A stretch of 64,000 bases of DNA from the NCBI GenBank assembly GCA_016719015.1, contig JADKAZ010000002.1, positions 434,001-498,000 on the forward strand, given 5' to 3'. The notes below the pieces were generated by a model, which was given only the letters and a program-made list of their open reading frames with translations, did not search any database and was not told the origin of the DNA. Positions 1 to 8,896 of this stretch are shown here, in pieces. Position 1 is the stretch's first letter, and the number at the start of each line of letters is the position of its first letter. The translations under genes and the position numbers were made by a program. The stretch is from Chitinophagaceae bacterium (GTDB taxonomy: Bacteria; Bacteroidota; Bacteroidia; Chitinophagales; Chitinophagaceae).

Positions 1-1022
1 CAGTAAACCCAACTCCTAATATCCAACTATTCCCTAAGGCCGATACTATTTGTGCAGGACAATCGATCAATCTTTTTGCTTTTACACTGGATACGTTACT
101 TTGGAGAACGAATTATAATCTTTCCTGTATAACGGCGAATTGCGATACAGTTTTGGTCAACCCCCTAATTACAACAAATTACATTGCCCAAGCAACAAAC
201 CAGTATGGATGCGTTAAAACAGATACCAGTTTTATCCGGGTGTTTACACCCTTTACCTTACAGGTACTTCCGGCAGATACAACTGTATGTCCTCAGGCAA
301 TAGTGCCTTATCGAACTAATATCAACGGAGTTACCCGTTGGTCACCTTCTACTTACTTAAGTTCAACCACCATTGGCAACCCCGTCAGCAGGCCGGATAC
401 GGCCATTACATATACCATTATTGTAACTGATTCTGTGGGTTGTTTTGCTGATACTGCAACAGCTGTCATCAGAACATTTCCAATACCAACTGTAAATGCA
501 GGGGTAGATCAAATTGTTCCTTACAATAGCAGCTTTACATTGAATCCTGTATATGGTACTGGTATTTCAAGCTATTTGTGGACACCTTCCATAAACTCTC
601 TTTCATGTACGTCCTGTCCTGTTACTACCGGAATTGCGGCTGTTACTACCACTTATAATATTCAAGTTACCAACACTAATGGCTGTAAAGCCAATGATAA
701 TATTTCTGTTTTTGTGGCTTGTAGTAATGCTAACCTGAATTTACCTTCTGCCTTTACGCCCAATAATGATGGCAAGAACGATAGATTTTATCCCCTGACG
801 AGGGGCTATCAAACAATTGATAAGTTTGTTATTTATAACAGGTGGGGAAATAAAGTTTTTGAACGATATAATTTTGCCCCTAACACCCCATCACTGGGAT
901 GGAATGGTGAAACCAGAGATAAGCAGACGTCTGACCCTGCTGTATATGTTTGGATAATAGAAGCCACCTGTGATGTGGGACAGAAAGTAGAAGCTAAGGG
1001 AACCGTAATGGTAATCCGATAA
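1..1022 (+). CDS. T9SS type B sorting-domain (gliding motility-associated C-terminal) protein, 5' truncated
   Basis: The reading frame is open from base 3 to the TAA at 1020-1022, so this is the C-terminal part of a larger protein cut by the window edge; the internal TTG at 153 is not the real start. The visible part has Ig/PKD-like beta-sandwich repeats rich in T, V and N, then an end domain with PSAFTPNNDGKNDRF, IYNRWGNKVFER, a WNG turn, an AVYVW strand and a final GTVMVIR. This arrangement is the type B C-terminal domain that directs export through the type IX secretion system and attachment to or release from the cell surface. Probably a cell-surface adhesin or structural protein; ligand unknown. 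A second protein of this class is at 47266-49233. Confidence 0.9.
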   Translation, partial: VNPTPNIQLFPKADTICAGQSINLFAFTLDTLLWRTNYNLSCITANCDTVLVNPLITTNYIAQATNQYGCVKTDTSFIRVFTPFTLQVLPADTTVCPQAIVPYRTNINGVTRWSPSTYLSSTTIGNPVSRPDTAITYTIIVTDSVGCFADTATAVIRTFPIPTVNAGVDQIVPYNSSFTLNPVYGTGISSYLWTPSINSLSCTSCPVTTGIAAVTTTYNIQVTNTNGCKANDNISVFVACSNANLNLPSAFTPNNDGKNDRFYPLTRGYQTIDKFVIYNRWGNKVFERYNFAPNTPSLGWNGETRDKQTSDPAVYVWIIEATCDVGQKVEAKGTVMVIR

Positions 1023-1137
1023 ACTGACAGTACATTTATTCAATTGGCTTCCCAACGTTACCTGACATTTTTTCTGGCTATGAAGGAGGATTAGACATTA
1101 AGAAATCCATAGTATTTTCAATTCAAATAATAAGCAT

Positions 1138-1172
1138 AAAAAATAAGCCCCCCTGTAGAAACAGCGGGACTT
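1138..1172 (-). terminator. Intrinsic terminator downstream of hppA
   Basis: On the minus strand a stem of about 12 bp (arms 1145-1156 and 1161-1172, loop 1157-1160, one G-G mismatch and one wobble) is followed by a run of T (ATTTTTTATG). It lies about 65 nt beyond the hppA stop codon. Confidence 0.65.
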
Positions 1173-1237
1173 AATTTAATGGTTCTGATTAAGCTTTTAC
1201 TTGCAAGGACGAAGATTTGGCATAGTCCTGTAAAATA

Positions 1238-3478
1238 TCATTGATACTGAACGGTATTGCTTTTATTTACTGAAGCAACAGGTTCGGATGCTTTTATTTT
1301 TTTTCCCATTGGAGCAGCAGAAGGAGGCAAAGGAGCCGGGGCTTTCTTTGCAGCAATCTGTGCCAGTGAAGGAGCAATTACTAAAGATACGATTGACATT
1401 AATTTGATAAGGATATTCATTGAGGGACCAGAAGTGTCTTTAAAAGGATCACCAACGGTGTCACCTGTTACAGATGCTTTATGCGGTTCAGATTTTTTAT
1501 AAAACATTTCGCCATTTATCTCAACACCTTTTTCAAAAGATTTTTTAGCATTATCCCAGGCACCACCGGCATTGTTCTGAAACATTCCCATTAATACACC
1601 ACTAACTGTTGCACCAGCTAAAAACCCACCTAATGCTTCTGCACCAAGGCCTGGAGCAAATCCAATAATCAATGGCGATATAATTGCGATAGCACCGGGC
1701 AACATCATTTTTTTAAGAGATGCTGTTGTAGAAATAGCCACACACTTGTCATACTCAGGTTTGCCCGTTCCTTCCATAATGCCGGGAATAGTCCGGAACT
1801 GGCGGCGAACTTCTTCTACCATTGCCATCGCTGCTTCTCCAACAGCACGGATACATAGAGAAGAGAAGATGAAAGGTATCATACCGCCTACAAAAAGACA
1901 GGCTAGAACATTGGCTTTATAAATATCAATACCAGTGATACCGGCAACACCAACAAAGGCTGCAAACAATGCTAGTGCAGTTAAAGCAGCCGATGCAATT
2001 GCAAAACCTTTTCCTGAAGCAGCCGTAGTATTACCTACCGCATCTAATACGTCTGTTTTTTCACGAACCTCTTTTGGCAGCTCACTCATTTCAGCAATAC
2101 CGCCTGCATTATCTGCTATGGGACCGAAAGCGTCAATAGCTAATTGCATAGCCGTTGTTGCCATCATACCGGCAGCAGCAATGGCTACACCGTATAAGCC
2201 GGCACATTCATAAGAACCCCAGATACCACCAGCTAAAACAAGTATTGGTAAAAATGTAGATTCCATACCAATTGCCAAACCACCAATTACGTTGGTAGCA
2301 TGACCGGTGGAGGATTGTTTAATAATAGAATTAACTGGACGTTTGCCCATCGCTGTATAATATTCAGTGATTATACTCATTAATGCGCCAACAGCGAGAC
2401 CAACAGCAATTGCTCCAAGTACTCCCCATTTGGTAAAGATCACACCACGTAGTTCCATTGCTTCCGGCATTAACCAATACACTAATCCAGCAGCAGCGAT
2501 AGCAGTTAATACCATTGAGCCCCAGTTACCCATGTTCAATGCCTTTTGCACATTATTCGTATTGATACCTGCTGTCTCGCTGATGCGTACAAACAAAGTA
2601 CCAACGATAGAAAATAAAATACCGATACCTGCTATCAGCATCGGAAGAACAACGGGAGCAAAGCCGGCCAATGTATCATCAGCACTTATTACAGATGTTT
2701 GCTGACCCAATACGATCGTAGCCAAAACAGTTGCTACATAAGAACCGAAAAGGTCGGCACCCATACCTGCCACATCACCTACGTTGTCACCAACATTATC
2801 AGCAATAGTTGCCGGGTTTCTGGGATCGTCTTCAGGAATACCTGCTTCCACTTTACCAACTAAGTCAGCACCTACGTCAGCAGCTTTTGTATAGATACCA
2901 CCACCCACTCTTGCAAACAATGCTATTGATTCAGCACCTAATGAGAAACCAGTCAGCACTTCAATCGTCCTGAACATTTCTTCAGAATTGATTGCCGCAT
3001 CGGGAGCAAAAACTTGTTTTAATACAATGTATAAACCACCAAGACCCATTACCGCCAAACCAGCCACCCCAACACCCATCACAGCACCACCGGTGAATGA
3101 TACATTCAAAGCTTTACTTAAACTGGTACGGGCTGCTTGTGCAGTACGTACATTGGCTTTTGTTGCAGCCTTCATTCCGATATAACCGGCGAATGCACTC
3201 AACACAGCCCCAACAACGAATGCAATAGCAATGGACCAGTGGGAGTGAGGATTTGCTGTAGCCATTACTGCCAGCAAAATGCCGACAATAGCAACGAAGT
3301 AACCCAGAATTTTCCATTCAGCTTTCAAAAAGGCCATGGCACCTTCAGCAATATACTGGCTGATTTCTTTCATACGGTCGGTACCCGCATCTTGTTTTGC
3401 CACCCACCTGAATTTAACAACCGTGTAAAGAAGACCAATCAGGCCCATCACGGGAACGAGGTAAATCAATTTGTCCAT
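1238..3478 (-). CDS. hppA: Membrane-bound K+-dependent pyrophosphatase (ion-pumping PPase)
   Basis: 746 residues with about 16 hydrophobic segments. Hydrolyses cytoplasmic pyrophosphate and uses the energy to pump H+ and/or Na+ out. Substrate-site motifs are intact: DVGADLVGKVE (201-211), the DNVGDNVGD acidic cluster (227-235), DAFGPIADNAGG (449-460) and GNTTAASGKG (482-491). The Ala at 486 in GNTTAA marks the K+-dependent class; K+-independent enzymes have Lys there. Members of that class pump H+, Na+ or both, and I cannot decide which by eye. The C-terminus extends beyond the last helix as a basic, Pro/Ala/Ser-rich tail of about 40 residues, longer than usual. The ATG at 3478 is supported by a promoter about 55 bp upstream. 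Transcribed alone. Confidence 0.95.
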   Translation of the reverse strand: MDKLIYLVPVMGLIGLLYTVVKFRWVAKQDAGTDRMKEISQYIAEGAMAFLKAEWKILGYFVAIVGILLAVMATANPHSHWSIAIAFVVGAVLSAFAGYIGMKAATKANVRTAQAARTSLSKALNVSFTGGAVMGVGVAGLAVMGLGGLYIVLKQVFAPDAAINSEEMFRTIEVLTGFSLGAESIALFARVGGGIYTKAADVGADLVGKVEAGIPEDDPRNPATIADNVGDNVGDVAGMGADLFGSYVATVLATIVLGQQTSVISADDTLAGFAPVVLPMLIAGIGILFSIVGTLFVRISETAGINTNNVQKALNMGNWGSMVLTAIAAAGLVYWLMPEAMELRGVIFTKWGVLGAIAVGLAVGALMSIITEYYTAMGKRPVNSIIKQSSTGHATNVIGGLAIGMESTFLPILVLAGGIWGSYECAGLYGVAIAAAGMMATTAMQLAIDAFGPIADNAGGIAEMSELPKEVREKTDVLDAVGNTTAASGKGFAIASAALTALALFAAFVGVAGITGIDIYKANVLACLFVGGMIPFIFSSLCIRAVGEAAMAMVEEVRRQFRTIPGIMEGTGKPEYDKCVAISTTASLKKMMLPGAIAIISPLIIGFAPGLGAEALGGFLAGATVSGVLMGMFQNNAGGAWDNAKKSFEKGVEINGEMFYKKSEPHKASVTGDTVGDPFKDTSGPSMNILIKLMSIVSLVIAPSLAQIAAKKAPAPLPPSAAPMGKKIKASEPVASVNKSNTVQYQ

Positions 3479-3532
3479 AAGAATCGATTCTTAATCAAAA
3501 ATTAATAAAAAAACGGCTTTTTCGCCGGGCGG

Positions 3533-3564
3533 CAAAGATAGGGGAAGGAAAGGAATAGCCCAAA
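3533..3564 (-). promoter_or_regulatory. Bacteroidota promoter for hppA
   Basis: Reading the minus strand, TTTG (plus-strand CAAA at 3561-3564), a 20-bp spacer, then TATCTTTG (plus 3533-3540). This matches the -33 TTTG / -7 TAnnTTTG consensus of the Bacteroidota primary sigma factor, 55 bp ahead of the hppA start. Confidence 0.6.
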
Positions 3565-3583
3565 CCAAGGATACCCTTTAAAA

Positions 3584-4117
3584 TCAGTGATTTAAAGAAG
3601 AAAAAGCAGCCCCGAGGGTCTCTATAATATCCCCGGCAATCAGGGCTTCGTTTGAAAGTTGTTTAGCGGCAATATCACCTGCGGAACCATGCAGGTAAAC
3701 GCCGAGAATAGCGGTTGCAGCAGAACTATAACCTTGTGCTAATAGTCCGGTCAATATGCCAGTCAATACGTCGCCGCTGCCAGCTGTTGCCATACCCGGG
3801 TTACCGGTTGAATTAAAAAATCCTTTTCCATCTGGTGTGGCGATAAAAGTATGATGACCTTTTAGTACAATAATGCAGTTCAGTTCTCTTGCTTTTTGTA
3901 AAGCCAAAGATACCCGGTCAAAATCGGTGTGTGTTTCACCGAAGAGTCTTTCAAATTCTTTAGGATGCGGCGTAAGTATAGAGCCGGCCGGAATCAGTTT
4001 CAACAAATCTTTTTGCCGGGCCATTATATTCAATGCATCTGCATCAAGTATAAGAGGGTTTCTGTAAGAATTTAAAATTTCCACACAGACAGGCTTTTGC
4101 TGAAAGTATTGCAGCAC
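3584..4117 (-). CDS. nnr: NAD(P)HX dehydratase domain, C-terminal fragment of disrupted nnr
   Basis: Encodes the C-terminal part of the ADP/ATP-dependent NAD(P)H-hydrate dehydratase (YjeF C-domain, ribokinase-like), which restores NAD(P)H from its damaged hydrated form. Seen: LILDADALN, LTPHPKEFERLFG, VLKGHHTFI and the nucleotide-binding GMATAGSGDVLTGIL. The first dozen codons, from a GTG, are only the out-of-frame reading of the end of the upstream fragment. Real homology begins near NSYRNPLILDADALN. About 70-75 residues that normally lie between the KGT..G...AGS segment and this point are missing, so the domain is not expected to fold normally. The stop is 105 bp from the hppA start, in the same direction. 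Confidence 0.75.
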   Translation of the reverse strand: MLQYFQQKPVCVEILNSYRNPLILDADALNIMARQKDLLKLIPAGSILTPHPKEFERLFGETHTDFDRVSLALQKARELNCIIVLKGHHTFIATPDGKGFFNSTGNPGMATAGSGDVLTGILTGLLAQGYSSAATAILGVYLHGSAGDIAAKQLSNEALIAGDIIETLGAAFSSLNH

Positions 4118-4895
4118 CTATTTTGCCATAGCTACCTGCTACTAAAAGGGCATGGCCATACGTTCCCTTATGAGAAAACTTTTTTCTTGGTTTATAGATA
4201 GAATGAATGATAGCATCATCTAATAATTCAAACTGGTTGACAACAGATTGGTAATAATCATGGTGAAGCCCGATATCAAGTATGTGTATTTCTCCAACCG
4301 ATTCCTCATTTTCTGCAAATAGAAAGGCTGGTTTATAGCATTGAAAACTAAGTGTATGATCGGCATGAATGGAAATGGCGTCTTTTGATGACCGGTCAAC
4401 AAATAGTCCACTTGGTATATCAATTGAAATAATTTCATTACCTCCATTGTTGATATGCTGAACAAGATCTGCGGTGACACCTTCAAGATTACGGTTTAAC
4501 CCCGAGCCAAATAAGGCATCAATAATAATTTGACCTTGTTGTAAATGGGGAAAATTTTTAGCAGTTTGTATAAAGTGAATATCATGATTGGAAAGTTTGT
4601 TCAGCCGGGCAAGATTAGTCTGAAAGTCTTCAGTGCCTTTATGACCAAACTCAAGAATATAGATGGAGACAGGGTATTTATTTTCCATTAGGATTCTTGC
4701 TATAGCAAGCCCATCACCACCATTATTTCCTTTACCACAAAGAATAACAAAGGAAACAGCATCCGGGTATTGTTGCAACAACCAGTTTGCACATTTTGCA
4801 GCCGCCCTTTCCATTAAGTCAATGGACAAGATGGGTTCATGTTCAATGGTGTATTGGTCCCAAAGCCGTATTTCTTCTGCCGAAAATATTTTCAT
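4044..4895 (-). CDS. nnr: NAD(P)HX epimerase domain plus start of dehydratase domain, N-terminal fragment of disrupted nnr
   Basis: The first ~210 residues are a complete YjeF N-domain (NAD(P)H-hydrate epimerase), which interconverts R- and S-NADHX: GKGNNGGDGLAIARIL, DALFGSGLNRNLEG and DIPSGLFVD are present. The dehydratase domain then begins (HKGTYGHALLVAGSYGK) but runs out of frame after SAKACL and stops at 4044. Intact Nnr is about 500 residues; the two fragments total less because a middle segment is gone as well as the frame. The epimerase half could still work alone. Deletion in the organism and collapse in the assembly are both possible. Start ATG 4895; beta-lactamase-like gene upstream on the same strand. 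Confidence 0.8.
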   Translation of the reverse strand: MKIFSAEEIRLWDQYTIEHEPILSIDLMERAAAKCANWLLQQYPDAVSFVILCGKGNNGGDGLAIARILMENKYPVSIYILEFGHKGTEDFQTNLARLNKLSNHDIHFIQTAKNFPHLQQGQIIIDALFGSGLNRNLEGVTADLVQHINNGGNEIISIDIPSGLFVDRSSKDAISIHADHTLSFQCYKPAFLFAENEESVGEIHILDIGLHHDYYQSVVNQFELLDDAIIHSIYKPRKKFSHKGTYGHALLVAGSYGKIGAAILSAKACLCGNFKFLQKPSYT

Positions 4896-4937
4896 CCGGC
4901 CTTAAAGTTGGTAAACAATTCTGACAAAAAGAATGAT

Positions 4938-6185
4938 TTAATCTTTCCTTTTCTTGGATGTCTTTACGGGGGGAGGTTTAAGTAATGTGTTTTTGACACT
5001 GTCTATTTCGTCCGATTCAGTCACTTTGCGTTGCTGGTAATCACCAAAAATATCATAACTGAGATGGCCTGCATCATAAATGGCTCTGTTAAATCGGTTA
5101 CCGATTATAATAATCGTTGCTTTTTCGTCGATTAATCTTGCAAAAGCGGCATTGCTGCCATGCCATTTGCCATAGTGATACACCACTTTTTTTCCGTTGG
5201 TTAAAATTTGTAGCCGCCACCCAAGGCCATAGTTATGTATGGAAGGCTTTTCAAAGCTATAAGGAGCAAATGCAGAATCGAGCAAAGATTTTCTCATTAC
5301 CTGGTCTGTATAAAGTGCCTGGTCCCATTTTAAAAGATCCTGCGGGGTGGTATAAATGTTTTTATCGCCATAGGTGGCATCAAGGAAATCGTAGTTCCAA
5401 TAGGTACTGTTGTTGGTAAACGATGGTGTAGCCGTCAATGTATCTTTTAATGTGAATACATAGGTGTTGGTCATTTGCAACGGCTGGAATAATTTTTCCT
5501 GCATATAAACGGGAAAGGATTTACCACTGATTTTTTCAACGATCAAGGCAAGCAGAACGTAATTGGTATTACAGTAATTAAACCGCCCATCGGGTCGGCC
5601 GGTTGGGTCAGGTTTTTTATCATACATCATTTTTAAGACATCCTGGTTGCTGGCATATTGCCGGTTCCATTTTCCATTGGGTAATATTCCCCATTTGTTA
5701 TTACTCATGAAATACAGGTAGTTGGGTAAACCACTCCGATGGGAAAGAAGCATCATCACCGTTATTCCGGAATAGGGAAAACCGGGAAAGAATTTTTCCA
5801 GGGAATCATTCAGCGACAATTTTTTTTCTTCCACCATTCTTAAAATAGCGATACCGGTAAAGGTTTTCGATGTGGAAGCAATATGAAGTGATGTAGAACT
5901 TGTCAGGCTGTCATTTTTCCGGAGGTCAATTTTTCCCACATATTTCTCATAAAGCACTTCACCGTCTTTGGCTATAAGAATGCCACCGTTAAATCCTTTG
6001 TTCAATAAGGTAGTATCGAAAAAAGCATTTAATTCCCGATGGTAACGACGAAATTCCTGTTGATCCATTGTAACAGGGGTGGGCGGATAGTATTGTAATG
6101 AATCATCCTTCGGCTTTTTGTCTTTGGATGAAGCATTGCAAGCTACAATCAGTATCAGTAATAAAAAGCTAACAATCGTTTTCAA
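4938..6185 (-). CDS. Serine hydrolase of the beta-lactamase / penicillin-binding family, lipoprotein
   Basis: 415 residues. The N-terminus is a lipoprotein signal (hydrophobic run then ILIVACNAS, acylated Cys16), so it is anchored in the envelope. The catalytic set of the class C beta-lactamase/esterase family is visible: SxxK in IASTSKTFTG, YxN in FNYCNTNYVLL and an HYGKWHG motif in the KTG position. Such proteins act as D-Ala-D-Ala carboxypeptidases, esterases or peptidases; resistance activity is not implied. The basic, Lys-rich C-terminal tail is a local oddity. A -7 box (minus TAATTTTG, plus 6208-6215) lies 22 bp ahead of the ATG. Confidence 0.85.
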   Translation of the reverse strand: MKTIVSFLLLILIVACNASSKDKKPKDDSLQYYPPTPVTMDQQEFRRYHRELNAFFDTTLLNKGFNGGILIAKDGEVLYEKYVGKIDLRKNDSLTSSTSLHIASTSKTFTGIAILRMVEEKKLSLNDSLEKFFPGFPYSGITVMMLLSHRSGLPNYLYFMSNNKWGILPNGKWNRQYASNQDVLKMMYDKKPDPTGRPDGRFNYCNTNYVLLALIVEKISGKSFPVYMQEKLFQPLQMTNTYVFTLKDTLTATPSFTNNSTYWNYDFLDATYGDKNIYTTPQDLLKWDQALYTDQVMRKSLLDSAFAPYSFEKPSIHNYGLGWRLQILTNGKKVVYHYGKWHGSNAAFARLIDEKATIIIIGNRFNRAIYDAGHLSYDIFGDYQQRKVTESDEIDSVKNTLLKPPPVKTSKKRKD

Positions 6186-6207
6186 TAAAAGGTATTTCAG
6201 GTTATTG

Positions 6208-6215
6208 CAAAATTA
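6208..6215 (-). promoter_or_regulatory. -7 promoter element for the beta-lactamase-like lipoprotein gene
   Basis: Minus-strand TAATTTTG fits TAnnTTTG, 22 bp upstream of the start codon at 6185. No convincing -33 TTTG at the right distance. Confidence 0.4.
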
Positions 6216-6260
6216 GATGCAGGCAACCCGGATAAACCGATTAGTTTTCCCCAATCATCC

Positions 6261-6291
6261 TCTGAATGTTAATAGCACCAACTTATATTTG
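6261..6291 (+). promoter_or_regulatory. Promoter for the serA-type gene (near-leaderless)
   Basis: TCTG (6261-6264), 19-bp spacer, TATATTTG (6284-6291), then CAAT and the ATG at 6296. Because the -7 box lies between the upstream ATG at 6266 and the ATG at 6296, it supports 6296 as the true start and predicts an mRNA with almost no leader. Confidence 0.5.
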
Positions 6292-6295
6292 CAAT

Positions 6296-7534
6296 ATGGC
6301 AAAAGGAGCTAATACCAGTTATCCCAAAGAAAAAATTAAAATACTTTTTTTAGAAAACATCAGCGATGTGGCAGTGGGAAATTTCCGCAGGCATGGTTAT
6401 GTGCAGGTAGAAAAAATTTCAAGAGCACTGACAGAAGAACAATTGATAGAAGAAATTAAAGATGTGCATATTCTTGGCATCAGGTCAAAGACTCTGATTA
6501 CAAATAAAATACTGGAAGCTGCCAAAAAATTACAGGCTATCGGCTGTTTTTGCATTGGTGTAAACCAGGTGGATCTGAAAGCTGCCACCCGGAATGGGGT
6601 GGTGGTTTTTAATGCACCGTATTCAAATACAAGGTCAGTAGCAGAATTAGTAATCGGAGCATCTATTATGCTGATCCGAAGGATACCTGACAAAAATAAA
6701 GCGGCTCATGAAGGCATATGGATGAAAGATGCCAAAGGCAGTTTTGAATTAAGAGGAAAAACTTTGGGAATTATCGGCTATGGCAATATCGGTAGCCAGG
6801 TAAGTGTGCTGGCTGAAGGATTAGGTATGAAAGTTATTTTTTATGATGTAGAAACCAAATTGCCGCTTGGTAATGCAGAAGATGCAAAATCTTTAAAAGA
6901 ACTACTGGGCAGGGCAGAAGTAGTGACCTTACATGTACCCGAAACATCACAGACAAAAAATCTTATTAATAAAACCAATCTGAAATTTTTTAAGAAAGGC
7001 GCCATTCTGATTAATTATGCAAGGGGAGAAGTGGTGGACCTTGATGCATTACGAAAAGCAATATTGGAAGGCAGTGTAGGCGGCGCAGCGGTAGATGTAT
7101 ATCCATGGGAGCCTGAAAAAAACGGCGATCGTTTTCAAACACCGCTGCAGGACTGTCCTAACGTAATCCTTACACCGCATATTGGTGGCTCTACCGAAGA
7201 GGCGCAACAAAACATTGGTGAGGATGTAAGTGTAAAGTTGTTTAACTACCTCGAAAAAGGAATCACTTTCGGTTCGCATACTGTTCCTGCTTTAGCACTA
7301 CCACCACAGGAAGGCAGCCACCGTATCCTTCATATACATAATAACGTACCGGGGGTTTTGTCGGCCATTAATACCCAGCTTTCCAAACACAATATCAATA
7401 TTGTTGGCCAGTACCTTAAAACCAATGATGAAATTGGCTATGTGGTGCTGGATGTAGACAAACAACTTTCGGCCCAGGCACTGGGGGTATTGCGGGAAGT
7501 AAAAGGAACTATTAAAGTAAGAATGTTGTATTAA
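6296..7534 (+). CDS. serA: D-3-phosphoglycerate dehydrogenase with ACT domain
   Basis: 413 residues, the length of the E. coli-type enzyme (about 410). Oxidises 3-phosphoglycerate to 3-phosphohydroxypyruvate with NAD+, the first step of serine synthesis. Visible: Rossmann motif IIGYGNIGSQ; catalytic Arg in NYARGEVVD; Glu in DVYPWEPEKNG; His in LTPHIGGSTEEAQ; and a C-terminal ACT domain (LHIHNNVPGVLSAI to the end) that normally binds serine for feedback inhibition. The ATG at 6296 is chosen over 6266 because a promoter -7 box sits between them and MAKG.. is a more natural N-terminus. Divergent from the beta-lactamase-like gene. Confidence 0.9.
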   Translation: MAKGANTSYPKEKIKILFLENISDVAVGNFRRHGYVQVEKISRALTEEQLIEEIKDVHILGIRSKTLITNKILEAAKKLQAIGCFCIGVNQVDLKAATRNGVVVFNAPYSNTRSVAELVIGASIMLIRRIPDKNKAAHEGIWMKDAKGSFELRGKTLGIIGYGNIGSQVSVLAEGLGMKVIFYDVETKLPLGNAEDAKSLKELLGRAEVVTLHVPETSQTKNLINKTNLKFFKKGAILINYARGEVVDLDALRKAILEGSVGGAAVDVYPWEPEKNGDRFQTPLQDCPNVILTPHIGGSTEEAQQNIGEDVSVKLFNYLEKGITFGSHTVPALALPPQEGSHRILHIHNNVPGVLSAINTQLSKHNINIVGQYLKTNDEIGYVVLDVDKQLSAQALGVLREVKGTIKVRMLY

Positions 7535-7595
7535 CCTTCAAACGCTGATGCCTGTATTAATATTTTTATATTTTCAATAAATATTGAAAATAGTG

Positions 7596-7603
7596 TAGGT
7601 TTG
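7596..7603 (+). promoter_or_regulatory. -7 promoter element for the NADH dehydrogenase gene
   Basis: TAGGTTTG fits TAnnTTTG and lies 18 bp ahead of the ATG at 7622. The -33 position is not a clear TTTG. Confidence 0.4.
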
Positions 7604-7621
7604 CTAAATAATTCATAGCCT

Positions 7622-8896
7622 ATGAAAGTTGTAATAGTTGGCGCCGGCTTTGGAGGACTCAGGCTGGCAAGAAAGCTCAATAATAAACCCGGATTTGATA
7701 TAATTTTAGTAGATAAGTTCAATTACCACCAGTTTCAGCCCTTATTTTACCAGGTAGCCACAGCCGGCCTCGATGCCAGTAATATTTCCTTTCCGCTCCG
7801 GAAAGTATTTCATACAAGTAAGAATGTGAGAATACGGTTGGCAGAACTAAAGCAGGTGCTACCAGCAGAAAATAAAATCATTACTGACACGGAAGAGGTT
7901 AATTATGATGCACTGGTATTGGCCACTGGTGCCGATACCAATTTTTTTGGAAACAGACAGATTGCCGGTCATGCTTTTCCCATGAAATCAACTGTTGAAG
8001 CGTTACAGCTTCGATACAGGTTACTGCAAAATTTTGAAAAGGCATTAACGGTGACTGATTCGGAAGAACTGCAACGGCTCATGAATATTGTTGTGGTTGG
8101 CGGAGGACCAACAGGAGTGGAGGTGTCAGGTGCATTAGCAGAGATGCGGAAATATGTATTGCCAAAAGATTACCCGGAACTGGATTTTTCAAAAATGAAC
8201 ATTTATTTGCTGGAAGGGGCCGGTAAAACGCTGGCGGCTATGAGTGAGAAATCATCGATACAATCACAGCAATACCTGGAAAAGCTTGGAGTAACGGTGA
8301 TGACCAATGCACTGGTAAAAGACTATGATGGGAAAAATGTGCTGTTGAATAACGGAGAACAGATTGTTGCGGGCACTATGATTTGGGCAGCTGGTATTAA
8401 AGGTAACGTTCCCGACGGCGTTGATAAGAGTTTAATAGCCCGTGGAAACAGAATTACCACAGACAGGTATTGCAGGGTAGCTGGCTATAATAATATTTAT
8501 GCCATTGGTGATCTTGCGTATATGGAAACGCCAAAGTATATCACCGGTCATCCACAGGTGGCGCCGGTTGCCATGCAGCAGGCTGATTTACTGGCCGGGA
8601 ATTTAAAATTGATAGAAAGAAAATCAAATCCTGAACAACAATATGAATTTGAATACAAGGACAAAGGTTCGATGGCAACTGTAGGAAGGAATCTTGCTGT
8701 TGTTGATGTACCTAAGCCTAAGTTACATTTCGGCGGCTTTTTGGCCTGGATGATTTGGATGGGGCTGCACCTGATGCTGATATTAGGTGTAAAGAACAGG
8801 TTCTTTGTATTCAGTAACTGGTTGTATAATTATATTACATATGACCAGAACCTTCGGTTGATATTTAAAGAATTTGATAAACAGGAAGCAAAATGA
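7622..8896 (+). CDS. ndh: Type II NADH:quinone oxidoreductase (NDH-2)
   Basis: 424 residues. Single-subunit flavoprotein that passes electrons from NADH to the quinone pool without pumping protons. N-terminal FAD motif IVGAGFGGLRLARKL (residues 4-18), the NADH-binding fold VVVGGGPTGVEVSGALAE near 155-175, YAIGDLAYMETP for the flavin, and FQPLFYQVATAGLD, typical of the family. The last ~60 residues (GGFLAWMIWMGLHLMLILG and FSNWLYNYIT) are amphipathic or hydrophobic and would anchor it to the inner face of the membrane. Its last four bases overlap the start of the DUF2071 gene (ATGA), so the two are probably translationally coupled. Confidence 0.9.
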   Translation: MKVVIVGAGFGGLRLARKLNNKPGFDIILVDKFNYHQFQPLFYQVATAGLDASNISFPLRKVFHTSKNVRIRLAELKQVLPAENKIITDTEEVNYDALVLATGADTNFFGNRQIAGHAFPMKSTVEALQLRYRLLQNFEKALTVTDSEELQRLMNIVVVGGGPTGVEVSGALAEMRKYVLPKDYPELDFSKMNIYLLEGAGKTLAAMSEKSSIQSQQYLEKLGVTVMTNALVKDYDGKNVLLNNGEQIVAGTMIWAAGIKGNVPDGVDKSLIARGNRITTDRYCRVAGYNNIYAIGDLAYMETPKYITGHPQVAPVAMQQADLLAGNLKLIERKSNPEQQYEFEYKDKGSMATVGRNLAVVDVPKPKLHFGGFLAWMIWMGLHLMLILGVKNRFFVFSNWLYNYITYDQNLRLIFKEFDKQEAK

